Assembly: GCF_002744175.1 (NCBI RefSeq)
Contig: NZ_NKHF01000006.1
Location: 1-35,634, forward strand
DNA from: Pseudoalteromonas piscicida
GTDB lineage: Bacteria; Pseudomonadota; Gammaproteobacteria; Enterobacterales; Alteromonadaceae
Length of the DNA stretch: 35,634 nucleotides
Reading direction: 5' to 3'
Positions 9,146-16,818 of this stretch are shown here, one piece after another. A program made the translations under genes and the position numbers. Position 1 is the first letter of the stretch. Each line of letters starts with the position of its first letter. The notes below the pieces were generated by a model. That model ran no database searches and had not been told where the DNA came from. It saw only the letters and a program-made list of their open reading frames with translations.

Positions 9146-10369
9146 ATGAGTTTATATATGCGCATTTATAATTTTATAGAAGAGACATTTTTCTTCACCT
9201 TAACGCGAAAAATTGTTGGTAATTTAGGCTTTTTATTCCTCTTTCAAGCCGTCAGCTTAATTTGGCTGTATTCGGAATTGTCCGCAGCTGGCGCGGGTAT
9301 GGCTATATTCTGGCTACTAAGCGTGGTCATTGTTGCAGCTTTTGCATTCACCATTTTCTATATGCGCTTTTTAATTGTTAGGCCAGTTCAAGCCATGCAA
9401 GCCTCGCTTGAACGTGCGAATCGCCAAGATGGCAACTTGGATGCCAAGCTACCACAATTCACCTTTGATGAGTTTAGAGATCTGAGCGAGCAATATAACG
9501 CGTTTACCACGCACCTCAGCGAGCTGTTGGAAAAAACCTATCAGAGCGCAGCGGCAGCAACACAAAGCAACCGTGACATCACAACATCAATGCAAAGTAC
9601 CGCAACGTATGGTCAACAGCAGTTAAGTCAAGGCGATACCATCATCGCGGCATCCGATCAGGTCACTCATAGCCTACAAAGCATTGTGCATAATACCGAT
9701 CAAGTTTATCAGGCCAATACCGAGAGCCTTCACTTTGTTCGTGGTTCATCGCAAACCATCACAAAACTCGTTGCCGAAGTAAAACAAATCACGACCCTAT
9801 TAGGGAATTTTTCATCGACGGTTTCAGGCTTAAAAGAGAACAGTGAAAATATTCGTAGTATTCTAAAAATGGTGGAAGAATTCTCGGATCAAACCAACCT
9901 ACTGGCGCTAAATGCAGCGATAGAAGCAGCCAGAGCGGGCGAAGCCGGTCGTGGTTTTGCAGTAGTTGCTGACGAAGTACGCGCACTCTCCGTGAAAGTA
10001 AACGATGCTACCCGTCAGATCAGCGACTTTATTAATAAAATGAATGTGCTTGTTGGTGAAACAAACCAAGAATCCGAACAATTAATTTCTCATTCAATGT
10101 CAGCGGAGAAAGCGATTAGCTCAACCTCGCAAGGCTTTATCTCGATGAGTGACGACTTTGAACGCAACCAAGCGCAGCTAGAAGAGATCGTCAGTGCCGT
10201 GCACCAATTAGAAGAAACGCAAAAGCATACGCATCAAGCCGTACAACAAATTGTGGAACTTGGGCAACAATCGAAGTCGCAAATAGATAGCGCATTAGCA
10301 GAATGTCAAAGTGCGCAAAAGCTCACTGAAGCCACCCAACAAGAGCTTACGCGATTTGTTTCGCATTGA
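9146..10369 (+). CDS. Methyl-accepting chemotaxis protein, no periplasmic sensor domain
   Basis: Chemoreceptor of 407 residues. Two transmembrane helices (about 26-43 and 51-72) are joined by only about eight residues, so there is no room for a periplasmic ligand domain. A HAMP-like segment follows (about 75-130), then a coiled-coil signalling domain with the conserved hairpin tip [20 protein letters not shown] and [10 protein letters not shown] (about 250-282), which binds CheA and CheW. No PAS or other cytoplasmic sensor is visible. It may sense membrane or energy state, or work within mixed arrays. No sigma-28 promoter is obvious upstream. Confidence 0.93.
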   Translation: MSLYMRIYNFIEETFFFTLTRKIVGNLGFLFLFQAVSLIWLYSELSAAGAGMAIFWLLSVVIVAAFAFTIFYMRFLIVRPVQAMQASLERANRQDGNLDAKLPQFTFDEFRDLSEQYNAFTTHLSELLEKTYQSAAAATQSNRDITTSMQSTATYGQQQLSQGDTIIAASDQVTHSLQSIVHNTDQVYQANTESLHFVRGSSQTITKLVAEVKQITTLLGNFSSTVSGLKENSENIRSILKMVEEFSDQTNLLALNAAIEAARAGEAGRGFAVVADEVRALSVKVNDATRQISDFINKMNVLVGETNQESEQLISHSMSAEKAISSTSQGFISMSDDFERNQAQLEEIVSAVHQLEETQKHTHQAVQQIVELGQQSKSQIDSALAECQSAQKLTEATQQELTRFVSH

Positions 10370-10403
10370 TGAGGGAGCAGCTGTTATACCAATGTGCTTA
10401 ATT

Positions 10404-10429
10404 GAGTGATCTATTTTGAGGCGAAAAAA
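10404..10429. repeat. Dispersed motif, copy A (GAGTG..TATTTTGAGGCGA)
   Basis: GAGTGATCTATTTTGAGGCG followed by an A-run, in the 144-base gap between the chemoreceptor and epmA. A near-identical stretch occurs at 13207-13233. Both are intergenic, so this may be a fragment of a chromosomal repeat family. Confidence 0.35.
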
Positions 10430-10513
10430 TTCCGTCGATACAACCGTATCCTCATCACGCCAAGGTAGACAAGGCAAAGCTTTTGTTATTGCATTGCTTT
10501 AAGATACAAGCGG

Positions 10514-11488
10514 TTAAGCCCGCGAAACATCGAAACTCAGCACGTCACTAATATTGGTTTTATTCAGCGCAAGCATAACTAAGCGGTCGATCCCCAGTGC
10601 AACTCCGGCACAATCTGGCATTCCAGCATCAAGTGCAGCGAGTAGCCTTTCATCTGCAGGGACTTGAGCCAAACCCATATTTTTTCTTAGCTGATTGTCT
10701 TCTACAAAGCGAGCGCGCTGCTCTGTGGCATCAGTGAGTTCATTGAAGCCGTTAGCAAGCTCCATGTTTTGATAGTAAAGCTCAAAACGTCCAGCGACTC
10801 GCTTGTCTTTCGAATCGAGCTTTGCAAGGGCGGCCTGTGATGCAGGAAAATGATAGACAAAACAAGGGGTCTGCTGACCAATCTTAGGCTCGATTTCCAT
10901 ACAAAATAATAACTGCAATAACGTATCTGGGTTTTGCTCCATTGCAGCGATATCACCATAGCCGTATCGCTCAGCTTGTTTTTTAAGGTCAGCTAACGAA
11001 ATAGACAAAGGATCAAACCCTAAGTGGGTCACAAATGCTTGTTGGTAAGTCATAGACTCACTAGCTGGGCAGTCAAGTATAGTTCGCATCAATTCATCAA
11101 TTTCAGCCATTAAGTCGAACTCATCAAAACCCGGTCGATACCACTCTAACATGGTAAACTCTGGATTATGATGACGCCCCGACTCTTCATTCCGAAAAGC
11201 CTTACCAAGCTGAAAAATAGCCCCACTACCCGCTGCTAATAACCTTTTCATCGCATACTCCGGCGATGTTTGTAAATAAAGAGGGAGACCTTGACTGTGG
11301 TTTGGACCAACAAAGCGCGTGTGAAACGTCTCCAAATGAGGATCTGTGACTGACGCCTGCGACAAACTCGGCGTTTCCACTTCCATTACATCGCGCTTGG
11401 CAAAAAAGTGTCGTATCTTGGCAACAATTGCCGCTCTTTGTTTAAGTGTTTCTATGGTTGCGCTCGGTTGCCAATCATTCACCGTCAT
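10514..11488 (-). CDS. epmA: EF-P-(R)-beta-lysine ligase EpmA
   Basis: Class II lysyl-tRNA-synthetase paralogue that activates (R)-beta-lysine with ATP and joins it to Lys34 of elongation factor P rather than to tRNA. Its 324 residues match EpmA/PoxA/GenX, which lacks the tRNA anticodon-binding domain. Motif 2 is visible in [20 protein letters not shown], and motif 3 in [14 protein letters not shown] near the C terminus. [11 protein letters not shown] is also characteristic. The ATG has GGAG seven bases upstream. It lies downstream of efp on the same strand, but a terminator stands between them, so expression needs readthrough or its own promoter. Confidence 0.96.
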   Translation of the reverse strand: MTVNDWQPSATIETLKQRAAIVAKIRHFFAKRDVMEVETPSLSQASVTDPHLETFHTRFVGPNHSQGLPLYLQTSPEYAMKRLLAAGSGAIFQLGKAFRNEESGRHHNPEFTMLEWYRPGFDEFDLMAEIDELMRTILDCPASESMTYQQAFVTHLGFDPLSISLADLKKQAERYGYGDIAAMEQNPDTLLQLLFCMEIEPKIGQQTPCFVYHFPASQAALAKLDSKDKRVAGRFELYYQNMELANGFNELTDATEQRARFVEDNQLRKNMGLAQVPADERLLAALDAGMPDCAGVALGIDRLVMLALNKTNISDVLSFDVSRA

Positions 11489-11502
11489 TTTTTACTCCAA
11501 AA

Positions 11503-11527
11503 AAATCCCAGCAACATGCCGGGATTT
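11503..11527 (-). terminator. Rho-independent terminator of efp
   Basis: AAATCCC (11503-11509) pairs with GGGATTT (11521-11527), with a further GC/GC pair inside around loop AACAT. On the minus strand a run of seven Ts follows. It lies 27-51 bases past the efp stop and just upstream of epmA. Confidence 0.85.
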
Positions 11528-11553
11528 ATTACTAGCTTTCGCTGAAGTGATGT

Positions 11554-12120
11554 TTATTTTACGCGGCTTACGTATTCGCCACTACGCGTGTCAACTTTGA
11601 TCACTTCACCAATTTGAACAAACAAAGGAACACGTACAACAGCCCCTGTGCTCAATGTTGCAGGCTTACCACCCGTACCGGCTGTGTCGCCTTTTAGGCC
11701 AGGATCAGTTTCTGTGATCTCAAGCTCAACAAAGTTAGGGGGTGCTACAGCGATTGGGTTACCGTTCCAAAGCGTGATAGTACACACATCATTTTCAACT
11801 AACCATTTTACATTCTCGCCTACCGCTTTTTCATCAGCCGCGATTTGCTCAAATGTATCGTTGTTCATGAAGTGCCAGAATTCACCGTCAGTGTATAGGT
11901 ATGCTAGATCAGTATCGATTACGTCCGCACCTTCTACTGAATCGCCAGACTTAAATGTTTTCTCTAGTACTTTACCTGAGATAAGCTTACGGATTTTCAC
12001 GCGGTTAAACGCTTGTCCTTTACCTGGCTTGACCATTTCATTTTCTAAGATAGAACAAGGCTCGCCATCGATCATAATTTTTAGACCGCCCTTGAACTCG
12101 TTGGTGCTATAATTCGCCAT
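11554..12120 (-). CDS. efp: Elongation factor P
   Basis: Translation factor that binds between the P and E sites and relieves stalling at polyproline stretches. It has 188 residues: an N-terminal KOW-like domain with the modified lysine K34 in KPGKGQAF, then two OB domains, ending in [18 protein letters not shown]. The lysine, together with epmA and epmB beside it, shows that the beta-lysylation type of EF-P maturation is used. It is transcribed divergently from epmB, with only 42 bases between the starts, so the two promoters must overlap. Confidence 0.98.
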   Translation of the reverse strand: MANYSTNEFKGGLKIMIDGEPCSILENEMVKPGKGQAFNRVKIRKLISGKVLEKTFKSGDSVEGADVIDTDLAYLYTDGEFWHFMNNDTFEQIAADEKAVGENVKWLVENDVCTITLWNGNPIAVAPPNFVELEITETDPGLKGDTAGTGGKPATLSTGAVVRVPLFVQIGEVIKVDTRSGEYVSRVK

Positions 12121-12162
12121 CGTATCCTCTAATCTACGTATATTCGAGTAATTAACCTGCTA

Positions 12163-13185
12163 ATGATACAAATAAATGAAGTAAATTTGCAGACTAACTG
12201 GCAAAAAGAATTAGCAAATGTTGTCACCGACCCTCAAGAACTACTCAACATCTTGGGGTTAAGCGAGCACTTTGATGCTCATGACCTTGAAGCTAAGCGA
12301 TTGTTTCCTATGCGAGTACCTCGTCCATTTATCGCTAAAATGCGCTATGGCGATCCTCAAGATCCTCTGCTATTACAAGTGCTACCAGTACATCAAGAAT
12401 TTTTGACACAAGCAGGATATAGTAAAGATCCCCTCGAAGAACAAGATGCACCGGTCCCCGGTTTACTGCATAAATATCGCTCTCGCGTGCTATTGATGCT
12501 TAAAACAGGGTGTGCTGTTAACTGTCGTTACTGTTTTCGTCGTCACTTTCCATATCAGGATAACCAAGTGAATAAACGAACTTTGGCCCCTGTATTTGAC
12601 TATTTACGTGCACATAACGAGATCAATGAAGTCATTTTAAGCGGCGGCGACCCATTAATGGCCAAAGATGAGATGCTGGTTTGGTTACTTGACCAGTTAG
12701 AGGCAATGCCCCAAATCAAGCGCTTAAGAATTCATAGTCGCTTACCCGTTGTGATCCCAGCGAGGATCACTGAAGCATTATGCCAGCGATTAAACAAAAG
12801 CCACTTAAAGATTATTCTGGTTAATCATATTAATCATCCAAACGAAATAGACGACAGCTTTAAAATCGCCATGCAAAAGCTCAAACAGGCTAACGTAACC
12901 TTGCTAAACCAAGCCGTGCTGCTAAAAGATATTAACACCGACGTTGCTACCCAAGCGCAATTAAGTGAAGCGTTATTTGACGCAGATATACTGCCGTATT
13001 ATTTGCATCTATTAGATAAAGTCGAAGGGGCAAGTCACTTTGATGTAGAAGAGGCAACCGCTAAAGCCATGATGGCAGAGCTCCTAGAAATACTGCCGGG
13101 TTTTTTGGTACCTAAGTTAGTGCGAGAAATTGGCGGTCAACCTAGTAAAACCCCTATTGACCTAAATTTATGCCAACAGCTTTAA
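12163..13185 (+). CDS. epmB: EF-P beta-lysylation protein EpmB (lysine 2,3-aminomutase)
   Basis: Radical-SAM, PLP-dependent enzyme that turns L-alpha-lysine into (R)-beta-lysine, the substrate of EpmA. It has 340 residues. The [4Fe-4S]-binding CxxxCxxC motif is C117, C121 and C124 in GCAVNCRYCFRRHF. ILSGGDPLM is the SAM-contacting GGD motif, and the C-terminal LVREIGGQPSKTP is typical of the KamA/EpmB family. Divergent from efp and near epmA, so the full EF-P lysylation set lies within 2.7 kb. EpmC, which hydroxylates the modified lysine in some bacteria, is not in this window. Confidence 0.96.
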   Translation: MIQINEVNLQTNWQKELANVVTDPQELLNILGLSEHFDAHDLEAKRLFPMRVPRPFIAKMRYGDPQDPLLLQVLPVHQEFLTQAGYSKDPLEEQDAPVPGLLHKYRSRVLLMLKTGCAVNCRYCFRRHFPYQDNQVNKRTLAPVFDYLRAHNEINEVILSGGDPLMAKDEMLVWLLDQLEAMPQIKRLRIHSRLPVVIPARITEALCQRLNKSHLKIILVNHINHPNEIDDSFKIAMQKLKQANVTLLNQAVLLKDINTDVATQAQLSEALFDADILPYYLHLLDKVEGASHFDVEEATAKAMMAELLEILPGFLVPKLVREIGGQPSKTPIDLNLCQQL

Positions 13186-13206
13186 TTAATCTAAGCTTCG
13201 GATAAT

Positions 13207-13233
13207 GAGTGTTTTATTTTGAGGCGAGAAAAA
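13207..13233. repeat. Dispersed motif, copy B
   Basis: GAGTGTTTTATTTTGAGGCG followed by AGAAAAA, almost the same as 10404-10429 and in the same orientation. It sits just past epmB, in a 258-base stretch with no gene. Confidence 0.35.
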
Positions 13234-13360
13234 CATGTTGGCAATTGACGGGGAAATGTTGCTACCGAGCCGTTCTGAAATAAGAGACTTTAAACGCATT
13301 TGGCGCCTACTTTACTCCCTCAAACTGAGCAAATATCAAAATAACATGAGATCTGCAAAA

Positions 13361-13389
13361 AATCGGTGCTAATGACCCTAGCACCGATT
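13361..13389 (-). terminator. Rho-independent terminator of the YjfB-like gene
   Basis: AATCGGTGCT (13361-13370) and AGCACCGATT (13380-13389) form a perfect 10-bp stem with a 9-base loop. On the minus strand a T-run follows. It lies about 55 bases past the stop of the small gene at 13444. Confidence 0.88.
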
Positions 13390-13443
13390 GCTTTGCACAT
13401 TTCTATCGGACAGACCGAAGACAACGTGCCATCAGACCTACAC

Positions 13444-13653
13444 TTATGCGTAAGTGTTGATGTTGTTGCCTAACGTTGCGGTTACTGATTTAGCAGGTGT
13501 TTGTGCAGCTGCACTACTTCCTGCAGATTCAATTAACGCAAGCGCGGCTTGTCCATCTGCTTGCTGTTGCTTTTTTGCCAATGCAGCGCTGTATACTTCA
13601 CCGCTCTGGCTCGCTCCAGACATGGCAGGTAGGTTACTTCCGGAAATATTCAT
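13444..13653 (-). CDS. Small putative motility protein (YjfB family)
   Basis: A 69-residue protein that looks like the YjfB 'putative motility protein' family (PF14070): start MNISGSNLPAM, a helical middle rich in Ala, Gln and Lys (AALAKKQQQADGQAALALIESA), and the family-like end LGNNINTYA. It has no signal peptide or membrane segment. The biochemical role is unknown. The flagellar link is strengthened by a near-consensus sigma-28 promoter about 36 bases upstream of the start and by a clean terminator downstream, which make it a monocistronic gene expected to be on with late flagellar genes. AGG lies about ten bases before the ATG. Confidence 0.8.
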   Translation of the reverse strand: MNISGSNLPAMSGASQSGEVYSAALAKKQQQADGQAALALIESAGSSAAAQTPAKSVTATLGNNINTYA

Positions 13654-13688
13654 AAGTGATTACCTAACTTTGTGATGGATCAGATTAG

Positions 13689-13715
13689 TTATCGGCATAC
13701 AAAATTAAACCTTTA
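13689..13715 (-). promoter_or_regulatory. Sigma-28 (FliA) promoter of the YjfB-like gene
   Basis: On the minus strand the -35 element is TAAAGGTT (13708-13715), the spacer is 11 bases, and the -10 element is GCCGATAA (13689-13696). The consensus is TAAAGTTT-N11-GCCGATAA; only one base differs and the spacing is exact. Confidence 0.88.
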
Positions 13716-13838
13716 GGGTAAATTTAAAGATAAATACCCAATCCCTTTTTACTATATGCTTTAGTGTAGATTTACACCTGACATTTGCAACCGAAACCCT
13801 TAAAATATGGCCCTTTAATAAAGCGACTGGGACTGACC

Positions 13839-14132
13839 ATGCAAGCAGTAATCGAAAAACTAAATGAAAACCTCAAGATCATTTACCGCCAAGCTTTGGA
13901 TGCGGATAAAAAGCTCGACGAATTGCAACAACAAGGTCATGGAAAGTTTAAGGCATTATTCACCGAAGAAGCGGGGTTTAGCTTCGAAGCCAAGCGTTTC
14001 AAACCTTATGTGTTAGACGTTGCAGCCGATGTTGAAGGCCTGTCAAAAGCTGAACAAATAGATGAGCAGCAGCTCGCGCTGGTAGTGAAAAAGCTACAAA
14101 GCTTGTTACAGCTACTTGCTACTTTTAAGTAG
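13839..14132 (+). CDS. Small conserved protein, PriC-like
   Basis: A 97-residue soluble, mostly helical protein beginning MQAVIEKLNENLKIIY. The middle (KFKALFTEEAGFSFEAKRF) and the leucine-rich end (LALVVKKLQSLLQLLATFK) resemble the N-terminal half of the primosomal replication protein PriC, which helps reload DnaB at stalled forks. It is about half the length of E. coli PriC, and the match is from pattern only. The ATG at 13839 follows GGGA at good spacing; an in-frame TTG further upstream is less likely. It is monocistronic and divergent from the YjfB-like gene. Confidence 0.6.
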   Translation: MQAVIEKLNENLKIIYRQALDADKKLDELQQQGHGKFKALFTEEAGFSFEAKRFKPYVLDVAADVEGLSKAEQIDEQQLALVVKKLQSLLQLLATFK

Positions 14133-14320
14133 CCTAAATTCAAAAGCGTAATATCACGCCAGCCAGAAGTTATTTCTTACGTTAATAGCAAGCAAATTTA
14201 ACGCTGTAGTAAGGGATAACAACTGCGTGAGAACAAGTTGTTGTCTTGAGTTCAGGTTAAATAGCTCATTTACTTAATACATTTGGTATCATTGAGGCCA
14301 AATTGCACAAGGAAGAAATC

Positions 14321-14980
14321 ATGTTTACATCCCCAGCTTGGGTAGGCTTTGATCTAGATGGCACCTTAGTAAGTACCGCAGAAGATATTGCTTACGCATT
14401 AAACGCCACATTGCAACATTATAATTTAGCAACCATAGAACTTGGCCTCGTCAAAACTTGGATAGGAAACGGAACAGCTAAGCTCACCGAGCGCGCATTA
14501 GATTTTCATCAAAACAAAACTGTGGACCGAAGCGAAGCCACTCGCTTACTCGAATGCATTTACGATGACAGTGTGACTCGCTCATCCTGCCTATTCCCAA
14601 ATGCCAAAACCACGCTGGAAGCGTTACAAAAACAAGGAATAAAGCTGGCTTTAGTGACCAACAAAAATACCTCCCACACCCATAAACTACTTGCTCACTT
14701 AGAAATTGAAGCATGCTTTGACACGATTGTATGTGCCGATAGCCTAGCAAGAAAAAAGCCCGATCCTCTGCCCCTATTTACAGCGGTGAAGACCTTGGGC
14801 TGTGAGATACAAGATGGCTTTTATGTTGGTGACTCTATCAATGATGTTACAACAGCACGCAACGCAGGCTGTAAAGTTATCGCAGTAGATTACGGTTATA
14901 ACCACGGTGATCCTATCTCACAAAGTAAGCCTGATGCCATTATTAGCGATCTAAACGACGTACTAAATCTCTGTCGATAA
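14321..14980 (+). CDS. gph: HAD-superfamily phosphatase, phosphoglycolate phosphatase-like
   Basis: HAD hydrolase of 219 residues. Motif I is FDLDGTL (catalytic Asp pair), motif II is LVTNKN, motif III is the Lys in RKKPDPLP, and motif IV is YVGDSINDV. A helical cap lies between motifs I and II (about 18-85). This arrangement and length fit Gph, which removes 2-phosphoglycolate made during DNA repair; related HAD enzymes acting on other small phosphates are possible. The ATG at 14321 has AAGGAAG upstream; an upstream in-frame TTG is less likely. Its stop codon abuts the terminator of the converging isonitrile operon. Confidence 0.82.
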   Translation: MFTSPAWVGFDLDGTLVSTAEDIAYALNATLQHYNLATIELGLVKTWIGNGTAKLTERALDFHQNKTVDRSEATRLLECIYDDSVTRSSCLFPNAKTTLEALQKQGIKLALVTNKNTSHTHKLLAHLEIEACFDTIVCADSLARKKPDPLPLFTAVKTLGCEIQDGFYVGDSINDVTTARNAGCKVIAVDYGYNHGDPISQSKPDAIISDLNDVLNLCR

Positions 14981-15000
14981 AAAACTCACGTCCTTGTGAG
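14979..15000 (-). terminator. Rho-independent terminator of the isonitrile operon
   Basis: CTCAC (14985-14989) and GTGAG (14996-15000) form a 5-bp stem with a 6-base loop. On the minus strand a run of six Ts follows (the A-run at 14979-14984). It is 28 bases past the pvcB stop. Confidence 0.7.
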
Positions 15001-15027
15001 CTATGGGAAAGTCATACTGAAGGGTGA

Positions 15028-15825
15028 CTATAAAATATGTACGCGCTTTAAGTGGCGGTTTAAGCCACTTCCTTCAAAGCGGCTGCGACCATGTAAAAGC
15101 GCTAGATTATCAACAAGCACAAACTCGCCTTTACTCCAGCTATGCTTATAGAAATAACGCGATGAATAGAGTAGATCATTCATTTCTTTCAAGAAGGTAT
15201 CGCTACGATAGCTGTCATATCCAATGACTTGCGTCTCAACGGGGTTCACTGCCATATTATCTTCATTGAAAGGTTCAATATAACGCATCCGAAGTTTGCC
15301 AGTTTTAGGGTGGCGACTGATTAATGGTACTTCAATCACACCGCCATAATGGGCCTTTTTCTCGGTTTCGTAGCGGATCTTGATTTGCTTCCATTGCTCA
15401 ATAGTATCGATAGGTAAGCTTTCTAGTAGTCGTGTGGTATTTAAAAATGTCGTCTCTCCACCGCCAGACGTTGAACTACTTTGCAAACACTGAAAAAAGT
15501 TAAACCTCGGTTCTTCAGCGGCAAACGCCCCATCCCAATGCAACTCAACTTTACCTTCACTGAAAATATGGTTTTGTGGCTGTTCTTGTATTTTTAAATC
15601 AAGAACATAGCCAAAATCCCAGCGTAACAGCGGACCGATTTCTTTAGCCACTAACTCCATATCAGCATCGCACAGAGGCTCAAATCCTTTGAGCACGACC
15701 AATCCTTGAGAAAATATTTCGTCGATCAATGATGCGATATTAAGACGCTCAACCCGTTGGCAAGCCATAGAATTTGCATCAATAACCACCCCTACACTAT
15801 CCAAGGCTTTGATCGTATCCATCAC
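15028..15825 (-). CDS. pvcB: PvcB/IsnB-type Fe(II)/2-oxoglutarate oxygenase
   Basis: TauD/TfdA-fold oxygenase of 265 residues, expected in the cytosol. The iron ligands are H96 and D98 in VELHWDGAF and H245 in LALLHGRSRF. R257 in LNRHLKR is a candidate for binding the 2-oxoglutarate carboxylate. PvcB/IsnB homologues oxidise the amino-acid isonitrile made by PvcA/IsnA, for example by oxidative decarboxylation to a vinyl isonitrile or by desaturation and cyclisation. The assignment rests on this fold beside an isocyanide synthase, whose gene it overlaps by 4 bp. It is the last gene of the operon and is followed by a hairpin and T-run. Alone it could be called only a TauD-family enzyme. Confidence 0.85.
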   Translation of the reverse strand: MMDTIKALDSVGVVIDANSMACQRVERLNIASLIDEIFSQGLVVLKGFEPLCDADMELVAKEIGPLLRWDFGYVLDLKIQEQPQNHIFSEGKVELHWDGAFAAEEPRFNFFQCLQSSSTSGGGETTFLNTTRLLESLPIDTIEQWKQIKIRYETEKKAHYGGVIEVPLISRHPKTGKLRMRYIEPFNEDNMAVNPVETQVIGYDSYRSDTFLKEMNDLLYSSRYFYKHSWSKGEFVLVDNLALLHGRSRFEGSGLNRHLKRVHIL

Positions 15826-16802
15826 TCTGCTCCTCGATGAATACGTTCAAAGTGACTGGCTCGGCCTTCATTAAACACCAATACACAGCCGAGTTTCTCT
15901 GCTTGTTCACGGGGCATTAGCTGATAATTTTCTTTATCTTTCACCAACACAGAATGCCATGGTGTAGTCCACACGTCTGATTGTGATACCAGTGAAATGC
16001 CTATTTTTTCAGAAACCAAGTACTGCGGGTGAATAGATAAACGCAGCGCTTCTGGGAGGTGATCTTTTAATAACCGGCTCCAAGCGTTACTTCGCTGGAT
16101 CACACGATATGCCGCGGTCTTGGCAATTTTTTGTAATGCCGTGCGACTGTGATCTGAAAACTTATCAATGCCAGAGAAATCTTCCAGCATAAAGCGCGTG
16201 ATGCCTTTATACATAGTAGAAGCTTCTTTTTCATTTTTTACTCGTTGACGTAAGTCTGACAAGCTTTCTCCGTAGCGGATCATCAGCTCTTCACGCAGCA
16301 CAGCAAAGTCATCGACCTTGTCGAATACGTCTTCGAGATTAAAGAATTCAAAGTAATTAGGATAATGGCGAGCGGCATAAAGACGTAATGTATTTACGTA
16401 CTGGCTCACATGGGAGTCTGTAACATGAATAATGTCAGCAAACACGCGGCCATCGGAACAAATGGTCACTTTGGCGCCTGGCTCATAAATAGATTCAATC
16501 TGTTTGCACAGATTAACTAAACGTTCAAAAGCATAAAATTCGCCCTGATCCGGCAAGAAGCCCAATGTTTTACTTCTATTCGGTGACTTCGCAGGAAAAG
16601 CAGGTAAGACCATATTAATGGGTTGGTTGTTCGCAATGAACTGCTCAACTTTTTCAACGTGGCCCGCAATCTGTTCTATAAAAGGTGCATCGTCTTCTAC
16701 AGGTAACAAGCGGCGCTGTTCAAAGATAAGCGCAATAATATCCTCTGCCAATGACTGTATTTGACAGTCCTGAATGCGGTGTTGAGTAGCTAAATTTTCC
16801 AT
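15822..16802 (-). CDS. pvcA: PvcA/IsnA-type isocyanide synthase
   Basis: Member of the DIT1/PvcA family (PF05141), which converts the amino group of an aromatic amino acid (Tyr or Trp in known cases) to an isonitrile, taking the carbon from ribulose 5-phosphate. The 326-residue length is standard. The signature run LPAFPAKSPNRSKTLGFLPD (66-85) is clear; others are ICSDGRVFAD (114-123) and ALRLSIHPQY (252-261). It should be a soluble cytosolic enzyme. The gene lies 16 bases after the halogenase and overlaps pvcB by 4 bp. The choice of Tyr or Trp cannot be read from the sequence; the neighbouring halogenase slightly favours a phenolic substrate. Confidence 0.93.
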   Translation of the reverse strand: MENLATQHRIQDCQIQSLAEDIIALIFEQRRLLPVEDDAPFIEQIAGHVEKVEQFIANNQPINMVLPAFPAKSPNRSKTLGFLPDQGEFYAFERLVNLCKQIESIYEPGAKVTICSDGRVFADIIHVTDSHVSQYVNTLRLYAARHYPNYFEFFNLEDVFDKVDDFAVLREELMIRYGESLSDLRQRVKNEKEASTMYKGITRFMLEDFSGIDKFSDHSRTALQKIAKTAAYRVIQRSNAWSRLLKDHLPEALRLSIHPQYLVSEKIGISLVSQSDVWTTPWHSVLVKDKENYQLMPREQAEKLGCVLVFNEGRASHFERIHRGAE

Positions 16803-16818
16803 TTTCCTTGCCTAATTT

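Noticed and set aside
11648..12112. 154-codon plus-strand frame opposite efp
   Set aside because: It mirrors the efp coding sequence and shows no protein-like motifs; efp is certain.
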